Shown here in pieces: positions 28,432-30,700 of a stretch of DNA of 30,700 nucleotides. This DNA is from M30B53 sp964600785 (GTDB lineage: Bacteria; Planctomycetota; Planctomycetia; Pirellulales; UBA1268). Position 1 is the stretch's first letter. Each line of letters starts with the position of its first letter. A program made the translations under genes and the position numbers. Where the stretch lies: NCBI GenBank assembly GCA_964600785.1, contig CAZRKH010000077.1, forward strand, positions 1 through 30,700, written 5' to 3'. Under the pieces are notes generated by a model. It made no database searches, was not told the origin of the DNA, and was given only the letters and a program-made list of their open reading frames with translations.

Positions 28432-30700
28432 TCACTCCCCAGCCAGGCACCAGAGTGCGTCGCGGGTGCGAAGGAAGATCGCCCCGTCGAGACAGACCGG
28501 CGTAGCCACGGTCATCTCGTCGAGAAAGCCCTCGCCGACAACCTCGATCTCCCGCCCGATCGGCCGGATCGTGAACGACCTGCCATCTTCACGGGTCAAG
28601 AGCACCCGGCCATCGACGAGCACCGGCGAGCTGCTGAAAGTGTGGCGATTCTTGGGCAAATCACCCTGCCAGATCGTCTCGCCGGTCGCCGCGGCGACCG
28701 CCTCGAGATGCCCCTTGTCGCCGCAGACGACCACCTCCCAGCCGCCCTCACTCCGGCGGGCGGCCGGCGAGGGCACGTCGGCCCCGAGGTCGCGACGGGT
28801 CCAGGCGACGTGGCTCTCGGTCACATCGCCGCTGCCACCCCGGCGGATCCCCGTGAGGGTTTCACCGCGGGCATACGGCACGATCACATGCTCGCCGGCG
28901 AGCACCGGCGAGGCGATCGAGCGAAAGAATCCGTTGGCCTTTGGATTGAGCCCGCCGGCCCGCCAGAGTTCGCGGCCGTCGGCCGCATCGTGGGCCGTGA
29001 GATGATCGCTGCCGAGCACGAAGAGCAGTTCGTCCGGCTCCCCGAGAGCCGGATCACCCGCCGCCACCACGGGCGTGGTATAGCTCTGGGTCGATTCCTT
29101 GGGCGCCGGCAGGGTGCGGTCGTGCTTCCAGAGAAGTGAACCGGTGCTGCGGTCAAAGGCGACAAGGTAGCTCGGCCCCTCCTGCATCACCGCCACCACC
29201 ACCGCCCGTGAGGTGAGCACCGGCGAGGTGCCGAGGTCCCACCAGAGCGTGTCTTCGCCGAAGCGTTCCTGAAGGTTGGTCTTCCAGACGACCTCACCGT
29301 CGGCGAGCTTCAAGGCCGCCAGTTCACCGCTCTTGAAGTAGACCCAGGCCAGCCGGCCATCGGTGACCGCCGAGGGGTTGGCTCCGGTGGCCTTCTTGTG
29401 CTTGCCGGCCCGGCCGCCGCCCAGCTCCCGCCGCCACCGCTCGCGGCCGTCGCGGTCGAGACAGATCGCGGTGTCGCGGCCGTCGATCTCGCAGGTGAGC
29501 AGCATCCGCTCACCCCACACCACCGGCGTGCTCGCCCCCGGCCCCGGCAGCGGCCTTTGCCAGCGGACGTTGCGATCGCGGCCCCACTCGGCGACATAGC
29601 CTCTGCCACTTGCCCGCCCGTCATGGCTCGGTCCCCGCCAGTTCGGCCAAGTTCCCGCCGCGGCCGGCCGGCCGGGATCCCACCAGCGATCGAGGCTCTC
29701 GGTGAGTTTCTTCACGACCTCGGGATGTTCCGCGGCGAGGTCGGTTTTCTCGCCTGGATCCGTGGCGAGGTCGAAGAGCTCGACCTGGCCCGCGAAAAAT
29801 CTCCGCTGTGAGATCGGATCGACGAGGCGGCCCTCCCAGCCGACCGCTGCACCCCCGCCGGCGGTCGCCGGCAGCACGAGCTTCCAGATCGGCCCCCGGC
29901 CATGATCGCGGTCGTCCCGCACCGTCCATCGCCACAGCAGGCTCGCAGCAGGGTCGTCGAGATCACGCAGGGTGTGCGTGAAGCACTCGCCGAAAATCTG
30001 CTTTCTCGCATCGACTGCCGCGGCATCGAGGAGGTTCACGCCCGGCAGCCCGTCTGGTGCCTCGCAGCGGCAGGCGGCAAGGATCGTCGGCAGGATGTCG
30101 AGCGATGTCGCCAGGGCCGGGTTGTCGGCGGGGCGGATTGTGCCGGGCTGACGGAGCATGATCGGCGTCCGCAGGCCGCCGTCGTAGGGAGAGAGCTTGC
30201 TGCGGGGGCCGAACCGCCAACCCTCTGGATTCTGAATCCAGCCGTTGTCGCAGACATAGACCACCAGCGTGCTTTCCGTGAGGCCTTCGCGGTCGAGATG
30301 GTCGAGCAGCTCGCCGACGGTGCGGTCGAACCGCTCGACGTTGGCCCAGTAACGGGCCACGTGCAGGCTCTCCGTGGCAGCCGTGTAATGGTCCACGAGA
30401 TCCGCGGGCGGGTCGTGCGGGGTGTGCGGCAGCATCGGGGCATACCAGAGGAAAAAAGGCTGCCGCTTGGCCGTCGAGCGGTCGATGAAGTCGTAGGCGG
30501 GTTGCATCGTCTTACGTCCGATTTCGAGGCCCCTATCGCCGTGCCGCGAGCCCTCGGTCATCCCCTCGGTAAAGCCGCCATGAGAGAAATGGCCCTGCCA
30601 CCACTTGCCGGTCTGCAGGCTCGCGTAGCCGCGGCCCGCCAGAATTTTCGGCAGCAGGGGATGGGCCGCGAGGAGCTCGTTCATCCGCTCGCGGCCCGCC
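28432..30700 (-). CDS. Sulfatase fused to a PQQ-type beta-propeller, 5' end outside window
   Basis: The frame is open to the window edge, so the N-terminus, including the formylglycine motif, is missing. Numbering from the Met at 30684, residues 1-336 are the rest of a sulfatase: GYASLQTGKWWQGHF (GKWH position with Trp), FFLWYAPMLPHTPH, VVYVCDNGW, YDGGLRTPIMLRQP and VELFDLATDPGEKTDLAAEHPEVV. Without a break the protein continues as TWPNWRGPSHDG (about 345-356), the start of an outer PQQ-like propeller, with repeats such as STPVVWGERMLLT, AICLDRDGRERWR, VWKTNLQE, LLWKHDR, ELWRAGG and IWQGDLP up to residue 750. Such propellers are usually scaffold or binding domains in planctomycete envelope proteins. 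Whether more sulfatase domains lie upstream is unknown. Confidence 0.88.
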   Translation of the reverse strand, partial: AGRERMNELLAAHPLLPKILAGRGYASLQTGKWWQGHFSHGGFTEGMTEGSRHGDRGLEIGRKTMQPAYDFIDRSTAKRQPFFLWYAPMLPHTPHDPPADLVDHYTAATESLHVARYWANVERFDRTVGELLDHLDREGLTESTLVVYVCDNGWIQNPEGWRFGPRSKLSPYDGGLRTPIMLRQPGTIRPADNPALATSLDILPTILAACRCEAPDGLPGVNLLDAAAVDARKQIFGECFTHTLRDLDDPAASLLWRWTVRDDRDHGRGPIWKLVLPATAGGGAAVGWEGRLVDPISQRRFFAGQVELFDLATDPGEKTDLAAEHPEVVKKLTESLDRWWDPGRPAAAGTWPNWRGPSHDGRASGRGYVAEWGRDRNVRWQRPLPGPGASTPVVWGERMLLTCEIDGRDTAICLDRDGRERWRRELGGGRAGKHKKATGANPSAVTDGRLAWVYFKSGELAALKLADGEVVWKTNLQERFGEDTLWWDLGTSPVLTSRAVVVAVMQEGPSYLVAFDRSTGSLLWKHDRTLPAPKESTQSYTTPVVAAGDPALGEPDELLFVLGSDHLTAHDAADGRELWRAGGLNPKANGFFRSIASPVLAGEHVIVPYARGETLTGIRRGGSGDVTESHVAWTRRDLGADVPSPAARRSEGGWEVVVCGDKGHLEAVAAATGETIWQGDLPKNRHTFSSSPVLVDGRVLLTREDGRSFTIRPIGREIEVVGEGFLDEMTVATPVCLDGAIFLRTRDALWCLAGE

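Overview
The window looks like chromosomal DNA from a GC-rich planctomycete, most likely Pirellulales-like. This rests on gene content: a DUF1080 protein, a DUF1559 prepilin-like protein, several sulfatases, a PQQ-type beta-propeller ('WPNWRGP') domain, an LEARALLA N-terminal motif on a large extracellular enzyme, and small DUF3127 and DUF2256 proteins. No tRNA, rRNA, CRISPR array or intact mobile element was seen. One short transposase-like relic follows the first gene.

Layout. 1-1252 (+): 3' end of a YjbQ-family gene, transposase relic, secreted DUF1080 protein. 1295-5438 (-): DUF3127 OB-fold protein and a 1,216-residue chitinase with two CBM2 and two GH18 domains. 5439-5779: divergent non-coding region with strong inverted repeats. 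5780-7275 (+): DUF2256 protein, a decayed porin gene and a DUF1622 membrane protein. 7305-13784 (+): histidine kinase and NtrC-type regulator, a near-consensus sigma-54 promoter, a DUF1559 prepilin-like gene, a secreted alpha/beta-hydrolase that has lost its catalytic triad, and a Tat-type metallophosphoesterase. 14061-19184 (+): sigma-70 factor, adenine phosphoribosyltransferase, MnmA, flotillin-like FloA, a small conserved protein and an XRE-cupin regulator. 19195-30700 (-): GNAT acetyltransferase, a 2,496-residue protein with five complete sulfatase domains, a CaCA-type antiporter and a sulfatase-PQQ propeller fusion that runs off the window.

The most striking feature is the minus-strand sulfatase locus. 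Five sulfatases of clearly different motif types share one open frame behind a single signal peptide, with no stop codons or internal signal peptides between them. A sixth sulfatase is fused to a beta-propeller, and a cation antiporter gene sits between the two. I infer a multi-step desulfation enzyme for a complex sulfated glycan. A 66-bp array of six 11-bp direct repeats lies just upstream of the five-sulfatase gene and probably regulates it. The second notable system is the kinase/NtrC/sigma-54 promoter/DUF1559 set, laid out like PilS-PilR-pilA.
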